Shown: positions 27,024 to 35,577 of the stretch, in pieces | Layout: each line of letters starts with the position of its first letter | How positions within the stretch are numbered: the stretch's first letter is position 1 | Source: an uncultured Clostridia bacterium | GTDB lineage: Bacteria > Bacillota > Clostridia > Oscillospirales > Acutalibacteraceae | Direction of reading: 5' to 3' | Assembly (NCBI GenBank): GCA_947623205.1 | Contig: CANQGM010000005.1 | Location: 1-64,000 of the forward strand | Length of the DNA stretch: 64,000 nucleotides | Notes under the pieces: model-generated | The model's database searches: none | The model's input: the letters and a program-made list of their open reading frames with translations, nothing else | Told to the model about the DNA's origin: nothing | Position numbers and translations under genes: made by a program

Positions 27024-28253
27024 TTAATGACTTTCTTTGATAATATTAATTAATTTAGCGGTTGACATATATTTGCGCAGATATCGCCTTAAAAAAGAGT
27101 CAAGCTCTTTGTAAGATATTTTGATTTCTGTTTTATCAATACTGATATTAAGTTTCTTATCAAATAAAACGTGATAAAAACAGTTATTATACTGTGTATA
27201 TGGCATCTCATATTCGGATGTATTTCCGCTAAAACTAAAATGTGTTTTTGCATATCGCTGATATATAACATTTTCAACATCTGATGGAGTAGGAAAAACA
27301 GTTGCATAATATTTCAGCAAACTGCTTGTGTTGTTGATAATAATTGCAGCGACACTCATTACAATTTCTATTGGTAATTCTTCTTTATTTTTTAAGTGTC
27401 CCTTCGAGGGACACTTTTCTGCCCAATCGTTTTGATTTTCTTTTACTTTAAGATTATTTTCAGAATGTTTTTCTTTCTCTGCTTTACCTTCAACAAAGTC
27501 TTCTGTATAGGGTGCAGGAGGATAAAATAAATCTGACAAATTATCCGGGTCAAATCGTATCTTTCTTGCAATATCTTTATCAACTTTACAATCAGAATGA
27601 TTTAGAATAAAATTAAAAAACTGTATTTGCTTTTCTCTGGAAAGAAATGATAATTCATATCCCGCGCCGACTGTAATTGAGTTGCTGTCAACTCTTGAAA
27701 GCAGCGGCTCAATAAGATTTGTCAGCTGAATATATTTATGTACAGTTTTTCTGTTTGTGTTATTTTCCAGCGCAATCTGACTTGACGTTGATTTGCTTCC
27801 TAACTTTTTTAAAAGCTGCATTTGTTCAAGATAGGAGAATGCTATTTCAGACGGTGCATAATCTATATTGCGGTCGTTATTTGTTGCAAGAAGCATAAGA
27901 CGTTGTTTATCTGGATTTGTTTCCTGTTTGATAATCGCCTTTACGCTATCTAGACCGAGCTGTTTGCACGCGCGGCAACGGTGACGACCTGCAAGTAATG
28001 TAAACCTGTCTTTTTTATTTTTGTTTGGTATAACAATCACCGGATCAAGCTGCCCCACTATTTTCATACTTTCTACGATTCGGGTTATTTTGTCATCGTG
28101 AATTTTTTGTGGTTGATTGTCAATTTCGTCAATAAGGTCAATATTTAAATCTATGATTTGATTTTCTGCACTGTTGCCAAGTAATTCAGAATATGCTTGT
28201 TCAGGTGTTTTTAAAACCTGTGGTTTCACTTGAAAAAAGTTACCCATTCTCAC
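27024..28253 (-). CDS. ParB-family partition protein (contains an in-frame palindromic repeat)
   Basis: AGRHRCRACKQLGLDSVKAII, DPVIVIPNKN; ParB N-domain plus HTH. Confidence 0.85.
   Translation of the reverse strand: MRMGNFFQVKPQVLKTPEQAYSELLGNSAENQIIDLNIDLIDEIDNQPQKIHDDKITRIVESMKIVGQLDPVIVIPNKNKKDRFTLLAGRHRCRACKQLGLDSVKAIIKQETNPDKQRLMLLATNNDRNIDYAPSEIAFSYLEQMQLLKKLGSKSTSSQIALENNTNRKTVHKYIQLTNLIEPLLSRVDSNSITVGAGYELSFLSREKQIQFFNFILNHSDCKVDKDIARKIRFDPDNLSDLFYPPAPYTEDFVEGKAEKEKHSENNLKVKENQNDWAEKCPSKGHLKNKEELPIEIVMSVAAIIINNTSSLLKYYATVFPTPSDVENVIYQRYAKTHFSFSGNTSEYEMPYTQYNNCFYHVLFDKKLNISIDKTEIKISYKELDSFLRRYLRKYMSTAKLINIIKESH
27394..27416. repeat. ICE palindromic repeat copy 5, inside parB
   Basis: AAGTGTCCCT-TCG-AGGGACACTT, in frame as KCPSKGHLK. 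Confidence 0.9.
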
Positions 28254-29052
28254 AAACCTCCATTATTTTGTTGGCAATTTCTATATATTGAGCACCCACA
28301 ACTGATTTTAAGTCTGATACGCTGCTGCGATGAAAACCCACAGAATTTTTTGTTTCTGTTCTAAATGAAATATATGAATTAAAAACTAAGTCACCGTAGC
28401 TCTCTTTGAGTGCGTTGTAAATAGTTGCGGAATGTTTTGTGTTTGTCTGATACATTGTCACTAACATTCCGATAAGATATTTGCGTATATCTGTATCATT
28501 TTTAACACGCATAAATGTTTCTATCATCTGTTCTACACCGTCATAACTTAGCAGGTCAGCCTGAACCGGAATAATCAGTTTGTCACAGGCTTTGAGTATG
28601 TTTGTAACAAGAAGGTCTAATGCCGGCTGACAATCAAAAATAATATAATCGTACTTTTGGTTAAAATATTCATTATCAAATATTCTTGATATAACGTTAG
28701 AACTGTTATTATCTGCTGCTATGACGCTGAGCATACCGGCAAGAACGTTTGTAGATGGGATATAGTCAATATGCTCATCTTTATTGTGGCGGATGCAATT
28801 GGCATAATTTATATGCTGATTTGTCACAGTGTTAAAAATAACATCTGATGTTGTAGGTTTACCGTCAGATTCAAATCCTAACCAATTGCTGAGGTGATGT
28901 TGCGGATCGCAATCAACAAGTAATGCCCTTCGGTTTTTTACTGCAAGAGCAGTTCCTAAATTCATAACAGTTGTAGTTTTCCCTACACCGCCTTTTTGAT
29001 TTGATACAGCAATTTTAATTGCTTTGTTATTTGTAATTTTTGTTTCATTCAT
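28240..29052 (-). CDS. ParA/Soj-family ATPase
   Basis: KIAVSNQKGGVGKTTTVMNLGTALA. Start at MNETKITNNK (29052) preferred; the ORF-track extension to 29106 is encoded by a palindromic repeat. Confidence 0.9.
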   Translation of the reverse strand: MNETKITNNKAIKIAVSNQKGGVGKTTTVMNLGTALAVKNRRALLVDCDPQHHLSNWLGFESDGKPTTSDVIFNTVTNQHINYANCIRHNKDEHIDYIPSTNVLAGMLSVIAADNNSSNVISRIFDNEYFNQKYDYIIFDCQPALDLLVTNILKACDKLIIPVQADLLSYDGVEQMIETFMRVKNDTDIRKYLIGMLVTMYQTNTKHSATIYNALKESYGDLVFNSYISFRTETKNSVGFHRSSVSDLKSVVGAQYIEIANKIMEVCENG

Positions 29053-29084
29053 TTTATTTCCCCCCGAATTTTTATAATTAATAG

Positions 29085-29109
29085 CAAGTGTCCCTCGGAG
29101 GGACACTTG
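29085..29109. repeat. ICE palindromic repeat copy 6
   Basis: CAAGTGTCCCT-CGG-AGGGACACTTG, upstream of parA. Confidence 0.9.
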
Positions 29110-29160
29110 TGTTTTTTTACAATAAAAAAGACTGCCGTTTTGCAGTCATAAGAAAAGATA

Positions 29161-30228
29161 TTACATTGAAAAGTTCATACCGCCCATACCCATATCCGGA
29201 AGTTGACTTGGCAAGACGGGTTGCTGCGGTGTTGATACAGCCTGAATTTCTGCTGGCTGAGACTGGACTTGTGTGTTATTTGAGGAATTACTAATGTTTT
29301 GCACATGATTTGAATTGCATTGTGTAAGGTCATTTTGATTATCCTGTTCTATCTGTTTTGGTGGATTGTTCATTCTTTTAACAGTAGAATTATTATAAGA
29401 AATAACGCGACTCTTATCACTCTCTACAGCACTGCAATTATCATAGGCGAGAACATAACTCTGATCATACGCTTCAACGAAGCTGTTATCATGCGCTTTA
29501 ACAAAGCTATTATCATACGCGCTAATAGTGCAATTGTCATTTGTTTCAACGAAACTTTTATCATATGTTTTGACAGAACTTTTATCATATGCATTAACAG
29601 AACTCTTATTATGCGCTTCAACAGAACAATTATCATATGCTTCGGCATGAGTTTCATCATAAACTTTAATAGATGTATTCTCATGCGCTTCAACTTGACT
29701 ATTTTCCCTTGCTATGACCGAGCTTTCATTATAAGCTGTAACAGAGCTCTTATCGTGTAATTCAATAGAACACTTATCAAATGCTCTAATGGAACTCTTG
29801 TCATGAGTTTGAACGGAACTATTTTCCATTGCTTTTACCGAACTATTCTCACGCGCTATAATATGGCTGTTTCCATACGAATAAACAAAACTGTCGTTAA
29901 TTGCTTCAACGGTACTATTATCCATTGCTTTGACAAAACAATTTTTTGTTGCAAATACTGAGCTCTTATCATACGCTTCAACGAAGCTGTTATCATGCGC
30001 TTCCACAGAACTTTTATCATATGCTTCTACAAGGCTACGGTCACGTGCAATAACAGAACTGTCATTATGCGCTATAACATAGCTGTTACCCAAAATTTCA
30101 ACAGGATTTTGATACTTGCTGTGAATAATAGCAGGGTTTTCTTTTGTGCCAAAATTAATTAATATATCTTCATTTGTATCACGCGGAATTTTATCAAGTT
30201 CAGCCTGTGATTTTACTGTGATTGACAT
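29161..30228 (-). CDS. Octapeptide-repeat (predicted beta-helix) acidic protein
   Basis: ~25-30 tandem 8-residue units such as SSVEAYDK / SFVEAHDN over ~240 aa (24-bp DNA period). Confidence 0.7.
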   Translation of the reverse strand: MSITVKSQAELDKIPRDTNEDILINFGTKENPAIIHSKYQNPVEILGNSYVIAHNDSSVIARDRSLVEAYDKSSVEAHDNSFVEAYDKSSVFATKNCFVKAMDNSTVEAINDSFVYSYGNSHIIARENSSVKAMENSSVQTHDKSSIRAFDKCSIELHDKSSVTAYNESSVIARENSQVEAHENTSIKVYDETHAEAYDNCSVEAHNKSSVNAYDKSSVKTYDKSFVETNDNCTISAYDNSFVKAHDNSFVEAYDQSYVLAYDNCSAVESDKSRVISYNNSTVKRMNNPPKQIEQDNQNDLTQCNSNHVQNISNSSNNTQVQSQPAEIQAVSTPQQPVLPSQLPDMGMGGMNFSM

Positions 30229-30282
30229 ATTATCATTCCTTTTTTGTTTATTTTAAGTTTTTTTAAACAAATCAACTGTTTC

Positions 30283-30849
30283 TTAATAATTAATAAAATA
30301 ATCACTTTTTAAATTACATTCTAAATTTGTAATATTATCATTCCACATGCCGCGTTTTGATTTTTCAGCTTCAATTTGTGCTTGTGTAAATATTTCTGCA
30401 TATTTAGTATTAGGATTGTATTTTTTTGCAACAGCGTATCCATTTGCAACAAGGTCATAATTTACCATATTGTTATCAACGTAAACATATGCAAGGACCC
30501 GTCCATAAGGATCATATTTATCTTCATCATATTCAATTGATATTTTTTTGCCTGAAAGAAGGTTGTTTGTATAATCTGAAGCAGTTTTGCCAAATTGACA
30601 ATTTTTATTTTTGTCAGAATGTACGCTTTCAGGAGTATCTATTCCAATCATGCGTACCTTTGTATTTTCGCCGCTTAAGTCAATTATGATTGTATCTCCA
30701 TCCACTATTCTAACTACATCATATTTAGCACTATCGCTTGACGGGGCTGTTATGGAATTTGTAGGAATAAATTCAGAATAAATATCACTGCATCCTGTTA
30801 ATGTTGATATAATTATAATAATTGAAATTAATATTGTAATTTTTTTCAT
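30283..30849 (-). CDS. Thermonuclease (SNase-like) lipoprotein
   Basis: LTGCSDIYSE lipobox; VVRIVDGDTIIIDLSGENTKVRMIGIDTPES...YGRVLAYVYVDNNMVNYDLVANGYA. Confidence 0.85.
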   Translation of the reverse strand: MKKITILISIIIIISTLTGCSDIYSEFIPTNSITAPSSDSAKYDVVRIVDGDTIIIDLSGENTKVRMIGIDTPESVHSDKNKNCQFGKTASDYTNNLLSGKKISIEYDEDKYDPYGRVLAYVYVDNNMVNYDLVANGYAVAKKYNPNTKYAEIFTQAQIEAEKSKRGMWNDNITNLECNLKSDYFINY

Positions 30850-30864
30850 TAATTTATCCTTTCC

Positions 30865-30891
30865 GCAAGTGTCCCTTCGAGGGACACTTGC
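30865..30891. repeat. ICE palindromic repeat copy 7
   Basis: GCAAGTGTCCCT-TCG-AGGGACACTTGC. Confidence 0.9.
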
Positions 30892-30897
30892 TTAAAA

Positions 30898-31329
30898 TTA
30901 AAATGGTAAATCTTCATCCAATGGCATTTCCGCAAAGTCATTGTGAGCTGATATTGGAGGTTGTGCAGCAGGTGCAGGTAGATTATTATTTATGTTATTG
31001 TTTATATCTCTGCGTTCTCCTGTAAATGATACTGTATCGGCAACAACTTCTGTAATATAACGGTTAGTACCGTCTTTTGCCTGATATGTACGGCTTTGCA
31101 GTTTCCCTTCAATAGCAATCAGACTGCCTTTGGTAAAATATCTGCAAACAAATTCGGCGGTGTTGTTCCAACAAACAATATCGAAAAAGTCTGCTTTGCG
31201 TTCTTCGCCGGGTTTAGCGTAATTGCGGTCAACAGCAATACGAAAACTTGTTACGCTTTTTCCTGTGCTTGTTGTTTTGAGTTCGGGAGCAGCAACAAGT
31301 CTTCCCATTAATACAATTCTGTTTAACAT
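30898..31329 (-). CDS. ssb: Single-stranded DNA-binding protein
   Basis: MLNRIVLMGRLVAAPELKTTSTGKSVTSFRIAVDR...DEDLPF. Confidence 0.9.
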   Translation of the reverse strand: MLNRIVLMGRLVAAPELKTTSTGKSVTSFRIAVDRNYAKPGEERKADFFDIVCWNNTAEFVCRYFTKGSLIAIEGKLQSRTYQAKDGTNRYITEVVADTVSFTGERRDINNNINNNLPAPAAQPPISAHNDFAEMPLDEDLPF

Positions 31330-31365
31330 TTTTAAAATCTCCTTTGTTTATATTTTTTATTTCAA

Positions 31366-31384
31366 CTGTCCCTCCGAGGGACAG
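31366..31384. repeat. ICE palindromic repeat copy 8
   Basis: CTGTCCCT-CCG-AGGGACAG upstream of ssb. Confidence 0.9.
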
Positions 31385-31401
31385 ATAAAAAATCAAATAA
31401 G

Positions 31402-31418
31402 TGTTTCTCCGAGGGACA
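31402..31418. repeat. ICE palindromic repeat copy 9 (degenerate)
   Basis: TGTTTCTCCGAGGGACA. Confidence 0.6.
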
Positions 31419-31484
31419 GCTATAAAAACAGCAAGGGCTGTCTCAAAATAAAAAAATTGAGACAGTCCCTTTAGACTATAATTA

Positions 31485-32051
31485 TTATTTATTAAGTTCT
31501 AAATATATGTGGTTTCCTTTAATTTCAAACCCAAATTTTTTATAAAAATGATCCCTACGTGACTTGTTTTCTAAATGAATTTCATCGACCATAGACAATG
31601 TTCCAGTGACATATTTTACATGTAATGGTCTAATGTATTCTAAAAAACTTTTCATAACTTTGCTTCCGTAGCCTTTATTAGAATCACCAATAATTTCTTC
31701 AAGATAAATACCTTCTATGTATTTTAATTTATCGTTATAAATTATTTCAGTATTTAATCTCATTACCTTTGTAGGATGTTCTTTATAAGGCTCTAAAATG
31801 TATCCATAAAAGTTCAAACCAGATAAAACCCTATGAAAATTAAATTCATTTTCAACTGTTATTAAAAAATAGCTATTTATTGTTTTTTCAATATAAGATA
31901 TATTTTCAGTATGCAAGTTAAACTTATGTATTTGATTTAATAAAGATAAGTGATTGATTTCATCTTGTAACGCTTTTTTCTCATTATTTAATTCAGTAAT
32001 TGATAAATCTGATAATCTGACTTTAAAACAATTTTGACAATATTTTTTCAT
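31485..32051 (-). CDS. GNAT-like acetyltransferase
   Basis: YLEEIIGDSNKGYGSKVMKSFLEYIRP...RRDHFYKKFGFEIKGNHIYLEL; likely start MKKYCQNCF at 32051. Confidence 0.55.
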   Translation of the reverse strand: MKKYCQNCFKVRLSDLSITELNNEKKALQDEINHLSLLNQIHKFNLHTENISYIEKTINSYFLITVENEFNFHRVLSGLNFYGYILEPYKEHPTKVMRLNTEIIYNDKLKYIEGIYLEEIIGDSNKGYGSKVMKSFLEYIRPLHVKYVTGTLSMVDEIHLENKSRRDHFYKKFGFEIKGNHIYLELNK

Positions 32052-32382
32052 CAATATGTTTTTTATAATTTTCAAATATTTCATCCCCATTATAAGGGCA
32101 AAACCGTATATAGTCAGCAAGCAAATTCATTAGTTTACCCTTGATATTGTTGTCATTACAAGCGTAAATATCGTTTTGTAAAATTTTAAGGTTATCAATG
32201 TATTCATTACAAGTATGTTTGTTTCTTGAAGCGCGAAAAGCCATGATATAAAAAGCCTTATGTAATATTCTTAGAGAACGCTTTATGTTTTTTAGTTTTA
32301 TTTTATCACATAATATCATATCTTTTACTTTTTGTAAATTATTTTCAATGGTTTGTTCTGTTAATGTTACTTTAATTTTCAT
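32023..32382 (-). CDS. Hypothetical protein
   Basis: MKIKVTLTEQTIENNLQKVKDM...; the N-terminal extension in the ORF track is repeat-encoded (NNCPSEGQL). Confidence 0.5.
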   Translation of the reverse strand: MKIKVTLTEQTIENNLQKVKDMILCDKIKLKNIKRSLRILHKAFYIMAFRASRNKHTCNEYIDNLKILQNDIYACNDNNIKGKLMNLLADYIRFCPYNGDEIFENYKKHIDEKILSKLF

Positions 32383-32407
32383 TATTATATTATCTCCTTT
32401 AATAAAC

Positions 32408-32430
32408 AACTGTCCCTCCGAGGGACAGTT
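32408..32430. repeat. ICE palindromic repeat copy 10
   Basis: AACTGTCCCT-CCG-AGGGACAGTT. Confidence 0.9.
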
Positions 32431-32454
32431 ATTACTAAACAATCTATTTTCACA

Positions 32455-32667
32455 TCAACTGTTCTTGTCACAACACACTGACTTGTTGCATATTGTAGGA
32501 TCATTTAAACAGGCTTTATCACATCTGTTTTTATCTTTACATAAAAAGCAGCACGGAGAACCTTTGTATTTTTTGCAGAAGTGCTCAGCTTTAATTAATC
32601 TGCAATGCACATCATAATTTTTATAACGTTCATATTTCTTATCCATTATGCCACCTCTTTTTAGCAA
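32455..32667 (-). CDS. Small Cys-rich protein (70 aa)
   Basis: CCFLCKDKNRCDKACLNDPTICNKSVCC. Confidence 0.4.
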   Translation of the reverse strand: MLKRGGIMDKKYERYKNYDVHCRLIKAEHFCKKYKGSPCCFLCKDKNRCDKACLNDPTICNKSVCCDKNS

Positions 32668-32759
32668 GGATTTGATGAATCAGTAAAGTGATTTAAGCAG
32701 CCGAAAAGCTGTTTAAATCACTCGGCTGTAATTATGTGCACTAATTTAAACTTTAATAA

Positions 32760-33060
32760 ATCAAATAATAAACATAGAATAAAGATAATTAAGTAGTTTT
32801 TGTATCGTTCCCTATTCAACGGAATCTTGATGTCTAAGCAACAAGCATTCTTCACCCGTTATCATCCCGACGATAGGTGTAATCCGCAGATATAGTTACA
32901 AACAAGAAATTATTATATTCACACTTAATAAATTCTTGCAGAGTGGATAAGGCTCTTAGCAATCAGGTGCTATCAACAGTGTGTGTTGGCTCGCCCCTTT
33001 GTTAAAAACAGAAGGTATTTATGCGATGCTCTTCCTGAGTGGCTGGTTATATGAGATACA
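32760..33060. ncRNA. Candidate structured non-coding region (class not recognised)
   Basis: ORF-free ~300 nt; hairpins TCAACA-gtgtg-TGTTGG and TAGC-aatcaggt-GCTA; minus-strand promoter-like TTGAAT-17-TATAAC near 33050-33080. Confidence 0.3.
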
Positions 33061-33126
33061 TTTATCCTATTCAATTGTTAAATTTATTTAATCTTTCAGT
33101 AAACTGAAAGTTAAATACAAAACTTT

Positions 33127-33330
33127 TTATGTTTCCTCACTTAATGCTCTTGCAACAGTTGCTTTGGCTATTCCGCTAATAGTTTTATTGTATTTAAATT
33201 TGCGTCGTGCAGAGCTCAGCGAACATCCAAGATATTCTGCGATTTCGTTAAACGACAACGCTTCTTTATTTGGATATCGTTCATCTAAACGGTCAAGATT
33301 AACTCTGAATAGCGGCTTTTCTCTTGGCAT
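33127..33330 (-). CDS. 67 aa HTH-like protein, copy 1
   Basis: MPREKPLFRVNLDRLDERYPNKEALSFNEIAEYLGCSLSSARRKFKYNKTISGIAKATVARALSEET; identical protein at 34399-34602. Confidence 0.65.
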   Translation of the reverse strand: MPREKPLFRVNLDRLDERYPNKEALSFNEIAEYLGCSLSSARRKFKYNKTISGIAKATVARALSEET

Positions 33331-33465
33331 GTTTATCCTTCTTTCTTATCCTTATCTATCTATTTCTGCAAATTTTTATCAATAGTTACTTTTGTCATTT
33401 ATGGTACTGCTTTTTGTTTGCATTTAAAGAACTCCTATATGTTATAAGAAAATTTAATTGCCAGA

Positions 33466-33651
33466 CTAACTCAAAAAATATTCAACAGGAACAGAAAAAT
33501 ATTTAGATAAGATTATAATTTTATCGATTTTAGGACAACTTTTTCCGTTTTTCCAATCACTTAACGTTGATTGAGAAATAGAAGTATCTTTAGAAACTTT
33601 ATAAGCTGATAAATTATGTTCTTTTAACAAAGCTTCAAATTTAGAGTACAT
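33466..33651 (-). CDS. Cro-like Xre HTH protein (module 1)
   Basis: 61 aa; YKVSKDTSISQSTLSDWKNGKSCPKIDKI. Confidence 0.75.
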   Translation of the reverse strand: MYSKFEALLKEHNLSAYKVSKDTSISQSTLSDWKNGKSCPKIDKIIILSKYFSVPVEYFLS

Positions 33652-33874
33652 ATTGACACCAACCTTAAAATATAATGCTATTGATTTTGCTTCGGTTTTC
33701 TGATATACTAAAAAAAAGAAATTTCAGCTACTACGGAATTGTTTATTTTATTACGATGATTACTTTGAAAATCTTTAGTATATTAAAATATTACTACGGA
33801 TTTTCTAATATGTCAAGCTAAATTACTAAGTATTTTCTAACTATTTTAATATTTGTGAAAGGTAACCAAAAATC

Positions 33875-34339
33875 ATGTATGAAAGATTTGCACAATTACT
33901 AATTAAAAATAAAATTACAACTTATAAAGTTTCTAAAGGAACTGGAATAAGTCAATCTACCTTTACTGATTGGAAAAAAGGACGAGCTACACCCAAAATT
34001 GATAAATTACAAAAAATAGCTGATTTTTTTAATGTTCCAATTGAGTGGTTAATTGGAAATGAAAATAGGACAGAATTAACAAGTCCAGAAAAATCAACAA
34101 ACATTCAAACAACTTATAACAGAGACGAGTTTAAAGATTTAACGCAAGATGAAGTTGATACACTGGCTGTTTTGGCAAAAACACTTAAAGAAAAGCGTAA
34201 AAAGAAAGAGGATGAGACAGTTACTATTGCTGTTGCCGCACGAAGTAAAAATAATGATGAACCTGTAAAAATAATGAAAATACCTAAAAAAGATTCAGAC
34301 ATTCTTGATACTGCCCCGGAAAGCGATGAAATACTTTAA
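33875..34339 (+). CDS. ImmR-like Xre repressor 1
   Basis: N-terminal HTH; C-terminal half near-identical to 35057-35527. Confidence 0.8.
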   Translation: MYERFAQLLIKNKITTYKVSKGTGISQSTFTDWKKGRATPKIDKLQKIADFFNVPIEWLIGNENRTELTSPEKSTNIQTTYNRDEFKDLTQDEVDTLAVLAKTLKEKRKKKEDETVTIAVAARSKNNDEPVKIMKIPKKDSDILDTAPESDEIL

Positions 34340-34398
34340 ACTTTAATAAAAAATCACCCCATAGGGGAAAATACCTATAAAGTTAAATACAAAACTTT

Positions 34399-34602
34399 TT
34401 ATGTTTCCTCACTTAATGCTCTTGCAACAGTTGCTTTAGCTATTCCGCTAATGGTTTTATTGTATTTAAATTTGCGTCGTGCAGAGCTCAGCGAACATCC
34501 AAGATATTCTGCGATTTCGTTAAATGACAACGCTTCTTTATTTGGATATCGTTCATCTAAACGGTCAAGATTAACTCTGAATAGCGGCTTTTCTCTTGGC
34601 AT
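34399..34602 (-). CDS. 67 aa HTH-like protein, copy 2
   Basis: Protein identical to 33127-33330. Confidence 0.65.
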   Translation of the reverse strand: MPREKPLFRVNLDRLDERYPNKEALSFNEIAEYLGCSLSSARRKFKYNKTISGIAKATVARALSEET

Positions 34603-34694
34603 GTTTATCCTTCTTTCTTATCCTTATCTATCTATTTCTGCAAATTTTTATCAATAGTTACTTTTGTCATTTATGGTACTGCTTTTTACATTTA

Positions 34695-35031
34695 GTTTCA
34701 ATTTTTGAAACCTAATTACCAAAAAAAATATTTTCAATTGTTTTTCCAAAAAAATCTGAAATAATTTTTGCTTCATCCAAAGAGAATTTAATGATATCAT
34801 TTTCTTTTTTACTGTATGAAGATGAAGAAACCCCTATTAAATTGGCTAAAGTTTGCTGAGTAACATGATTTTTTATTCTGTATTGTTTAATTTTTACCAT
34901 TTTTAGAACTCCTTTGTTTCAATTATTGAAACCCTATATTTATATTATAGTTTCATATTTTGAAACTGTCAATAGTTTTTTAAAAAATAATTTCATTTTT
35001 TGAAACTTTACTGATTTTCAGTTTTTGAAAC
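34695..35031. promoter_or_regulatory. Operator array GTTTCA-N5-TGAAAC (five sites)
   Basis: 34695-34711 GTTTCAATTTTTGAAAC; 34916-34932 GTTTCAATTATTGAAAC; 34950-34966 GTTTCATATTTTGAAAC; 34990-35006 ATTTCATTTTTTGAAAC; 35015-35031 TTTTCAGTTTTTGAAAC. Confidence 0.75.
34712..34900 (-). CDS. Cro-like Xre HTH protein (module 2)
   Basis: 62 aa; QYRIKNHVTQQTLANLIGVSSSSYSKKEN. Confidence 0.75.
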   Translation of the reverse strand: MVKIKQYRIKNHVTQQTLANLIGVSSSSYSKKENDIIKFSLDEAKIISDFFGKTIENIFFGN

Positions 35032-35056
35032 TGTATAATAAAAACAGGGTGATATA

Positions 35057-35527
35057 ATGTCATTTGGAGAAAGATTAAGACAGTTAAGAATTTCTACAAA
35101 TTTAACTCAAGAACAACTTGCTAAAAAAATAAAACTATCAAAGGCAAATATTTCAAAATATGAAGCTGACCTTGTAGAACCAAATATAGATACATTGAAG
35201 ATACTATCTAAAATATTTAACGTATCAACTGATTATTTACTCGAAAAAACAAATATTAAAGAGTCTGAATTACCCAAAAAATTAAATAATAGTCAAACAA
35301 CTTACAACAGAGAAGAATTTGAAGATTTAACGCAAGATGAAGTTGATACACTTGCTGTTTTGGCAAAAACACTTAAAGAAAAGCGTAAAAAGAAAGAGGA
35401 TGAGACAGTTACTGTTGCTGTTGCCGCACGAAGTAAAAATAATGATGAACATGTAAAAATAATAAAAATACCTAAAAAAGATTCAGACATTCTTGATACT
35501 GCCCCGGAAAGCGATGAAATACTTTAA
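35057..35527 (+). CDS. ImmR-like Xre repressor 2
   Basis: MSFGERLRQLRISTNLTQEQLAKKIKLSKANISKYE; C-terminal half shared with repressor 1. Confidence 0.85.
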   Translation: MSFGERLRQLRISTNLTQEQLAKKIKLSKANISKYEADLVEPNIDTLKILSKIFNVSTDYLLEKTNIKESELPKKLNNSQTTYNREEFEDLTQDEVDTLAVLAKTLKEKRKKKEDETVTVAVAARSKNNDEHVKIIKIPKKDSDILDTAPESDEIL

Positions 35528-35577
35528 ACTTTAATAAAAAATCACCCCATAGGGGAAAATACCTATGAGGTGACAAA

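Noticed and set aside
29053-29106. N-terminal extension of ParA (MSLRGTLAINYKNSGGNK)
   Set aside because: Encoded by palindromic repeat copy 6; a Shine-Dalgarno-like GGGGGG precedes MNETKITNNK at 29052.
29320-29760. Plus-strand 146 aa ORF antisense to the octapeptide-repeat gene
   Set aside because: Produced by the 24-bp repeat periodicity on the opposite strand; Ile/Arg/Asn-rich nonsense with no RBS.
29380-30100. 24-bp spaced similar sequences resembling CRISPR repeats
   Set aside because: Continuous in-frame octapeptide coding repeats without spacers.
32760-33060. Group II intron or known large ncRNA (GOLLD/ROOL/raiA)
   Set aside because: No domain V-like motif and no reverse transcriptase; I could not recognise any known consensus, so left as an unclassified candidate.
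33655-33870. Operator array for repressor 1
   Set aside because: Recurrent TTTTCTAATAT / CTACGGAATT fragments are visible but no consistent palindrome or spacing could be defined by eye.
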